Below, piece after piece: positions 30,346-31,260 of a stretch of DNA of 31,260 nt; within the stretch, counting starts at the first letter, position 1; each line of letters opens with the position of its first letter. Below the pieces are notes generated by a model. The model worked only from the letters and a program-made list of their open reading frames with translations, had not been told where the DNA came from and searched no databases. The DNA is from CAZZCU01 sp964652825 (lineage in GTDB: Bacteria; Bdellovibrionota_B; Oligoflexia; Oligoflexales; CAZZCU01): the NCBI GenBank assembly GCA_964652825.1, contig CAZZCU010000026.1:1-31260 (forward strand). The letters run 5' to 3'. The position numbers and the translations under genes are program-made.

Positions 30346-31260
30346 TTACTTGTATTGAATCATATCAAAACTTAGCTCCGTCCAATCCATAACCGGCATA
30401 CTGCTGAACCAGTCTTCGGTGGTTTTGAAATCAGCATGATCAAGTGCCATTACAAATTGTGTCTGAGCATTCGTCGTAATTTCGTTGGCTGTCTCGGTAC
30501 AGGTAGTACCAGAAAGCGCGCCGTTGCATGCGCCGGAGCCAGCATTTTCTTCCCAGCTTGCCGCCAGATTGGCATCTTCGCAATCATTGGTATTGTTAGA
30601 ATGCGTACATTTGAGTTCGTAAGCCTTGGTCACGATACCGCCGTCATCACTGCCGTTCGCAGTCCATAGAATACCACCTTGGAGCGGCTCCTCGCTGCTT
30701 GTCGCGGCACTGCTACCAGCATTATTACTGATGTCGCTGTAGATACCCTGAACGTTGGTAACGGACGTGAATTGGAGATTGTCGTCAAATTCACCTTTGA
30801 CATAGATGCGTGCATGGCGGTTCCAGCCATTGCTTTGGGTGCCGTTCGGCGTGCGAATACGCTGGTTCATCGATTCAAAGCGCACAGCTTTGTTAACCTT
30901 ATCAATCGAGGCGAAGAAGCCGTCAACATTGTGCTCTCGGCCGCTACCATCGTTGACCGCCATAGCCACGGCTTCATCGTCATTACGCAACAGGATACGC
31001 AAAACAATCTCGTCACCAAAGAAGTCGATGCTGAATTTAATCAGAGCGGACCAATTGCCTTCGCGGTCGCCGATGTCGAACTTGTCGGAATCAGGCGTGA
31101 TGCCGGTGATGGTTGCTTCTAATGTTTTGCCGTCTTCCCAGCCTTCGGTCATTTCTTCTTGATTTTCTTCGGATAGATGCGACATGCAGGCTTTAAAGTC
31201 ATCTTTGCTAACTGTCTTGGCGCGTTCGGTGTTGTCGAATTCAACTTTACCCGCCAGACA
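30346..31260 (-). CDS. unrecognised secreted-type protein, 5' end outside window
   Basis: The reading frame stays open to the window edge, so the ATG at 31183-31185 is probably internal. Upstream codons give CLAGKVEFDNTERAKTVSKD, which could follow a signal peptide. At least 304 residues are visible. The protein is acidic and Asn/Ser-rich, with a run of cysteines in the last third (KCTHSNNTNDCED, GACNGALSGTTC) and beta-rich stretches such as ALIKFSIDFFGDEIVLRILL. No known domain is apparent to me. These traits fit an extracytoplasmic protein. A terminator follows its stop. It may belong to an operon starting to the right of the window. Confidence 0.7.
   Translation of the reverse strand, partial: CLAGKVEFDNTERAKTVSKDDFKACMSHLSEENQEEMTEGWEDGKTLEATITGITPDSDKFDIGDREGNWSALIKFSIDFFGDEIVLRILLRNDDEAVAMAVNDGSGREHNVDGFFASIDKVNKAVRFESMNQRIRTPNGTQSNGWNRHARIYVKGEFDDNLQFTSVTNVQGIYSDISNNAGSSAATSSEEPLQGGILWTANGSDDGGIVTKAYELKCTHSNNTNDCEDANLAASWEENAGSGACNGALSGTTCTETANEITTNAQTQFVMALDHADFKTTEDWFSSMPVMDWTELSFDMIQYK

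Overview
The window is a gene-dense piece of a draft genome from a Gram-negative, proteobacterial-type organism. It contains a run of 100 Ns, so it comes from a scaffold. The envelope is didermic: there is a SurA-like chaperone, a lipoprotein with a lipobox, a probable outer-membrane barrel and an outer-membrane-type CAP protein. Translation and repair genes (greB, ettA, mfd, rlmM, a TrmG/YfiF-like gene) are common in Gammaproteobacteria. By contrast, mfd followed by two overlapping parvulin genes, and an FtsY with a true N-terminal membrane helix, are arrangements I associate more with the former Deltaproteobacteria, such as Bdellovibrionota/Oligoflexia. I cannot settle the phylum from the sequence alone. 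No rRNA, tRNA, CRISPR array, phage or complete insertion sequence is visible, and no gene-free stretch exceeds about 200 bp.

Layout. 1-2613: a near-perfect palindrome flanked by 8-bp direct repeats sits on the end of a deoxyhypusine-synthase-like gene; then a DTW-domain tRNA enzyme diverges from a SpoU-type RNA methyltransferase. 2684-6175: a rightward run of a POT peptide transporter, an AI-2E-type permease, a PilZ protein and a small anchored protein resembling the C-terminal domain of CcmI. 6192-8369: leftward ettA-greB, divergent from mfd. 8512-15354: mfd, a parvulin, a SurA-like chaperone and a PLP aminotransferase, tightly packed and partly overlapping. 15376-18535: a leftward three-gene block made of a divergent SelO-family protein, an S51 peptidase and a secreted protein built of eight 18-residue Cys-x4-Cys repeats. 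This block is the best candidate here for an undescribed system.

18731-20320 is a membrane-anchored FMN glutamate-synthase-like protein with a clear sigma70 promoter. 20394-23193 is a zinc-associated operon (ZrgA/DUF2796, ABC ATPase, FtsX-type permease interrupted by the assembly gap, DUF3299). 23212-25070 is a leftward pair of RNA methyltransferases (rlmM and a TrmG-like gene, overlapping by 4 nt). 25171-28181 holds a CoA-transferase, folE and a CAP-domain lipoprotein. The lipoprotein's Shine-Dalgarno sequence and start codon lie inside a 13-bp stem capped by a GNRA-type tetraloop, a likely translational control element. 28183-31260 holds ftsY, a probable outer-membrane barrel, a bidirectional terminator, and a secreted protein cut by the window edge.

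Themes. RNA modification is over-represented (DTW/TapT-like, two SpoU enzymes, RlmM). Envelope biogenesis is the second theme (two parvulins, FtsY, POT, AI-2E, barrel, CAP lipoprotein). All functional calls come from motif recognition by eye; no database search was run.
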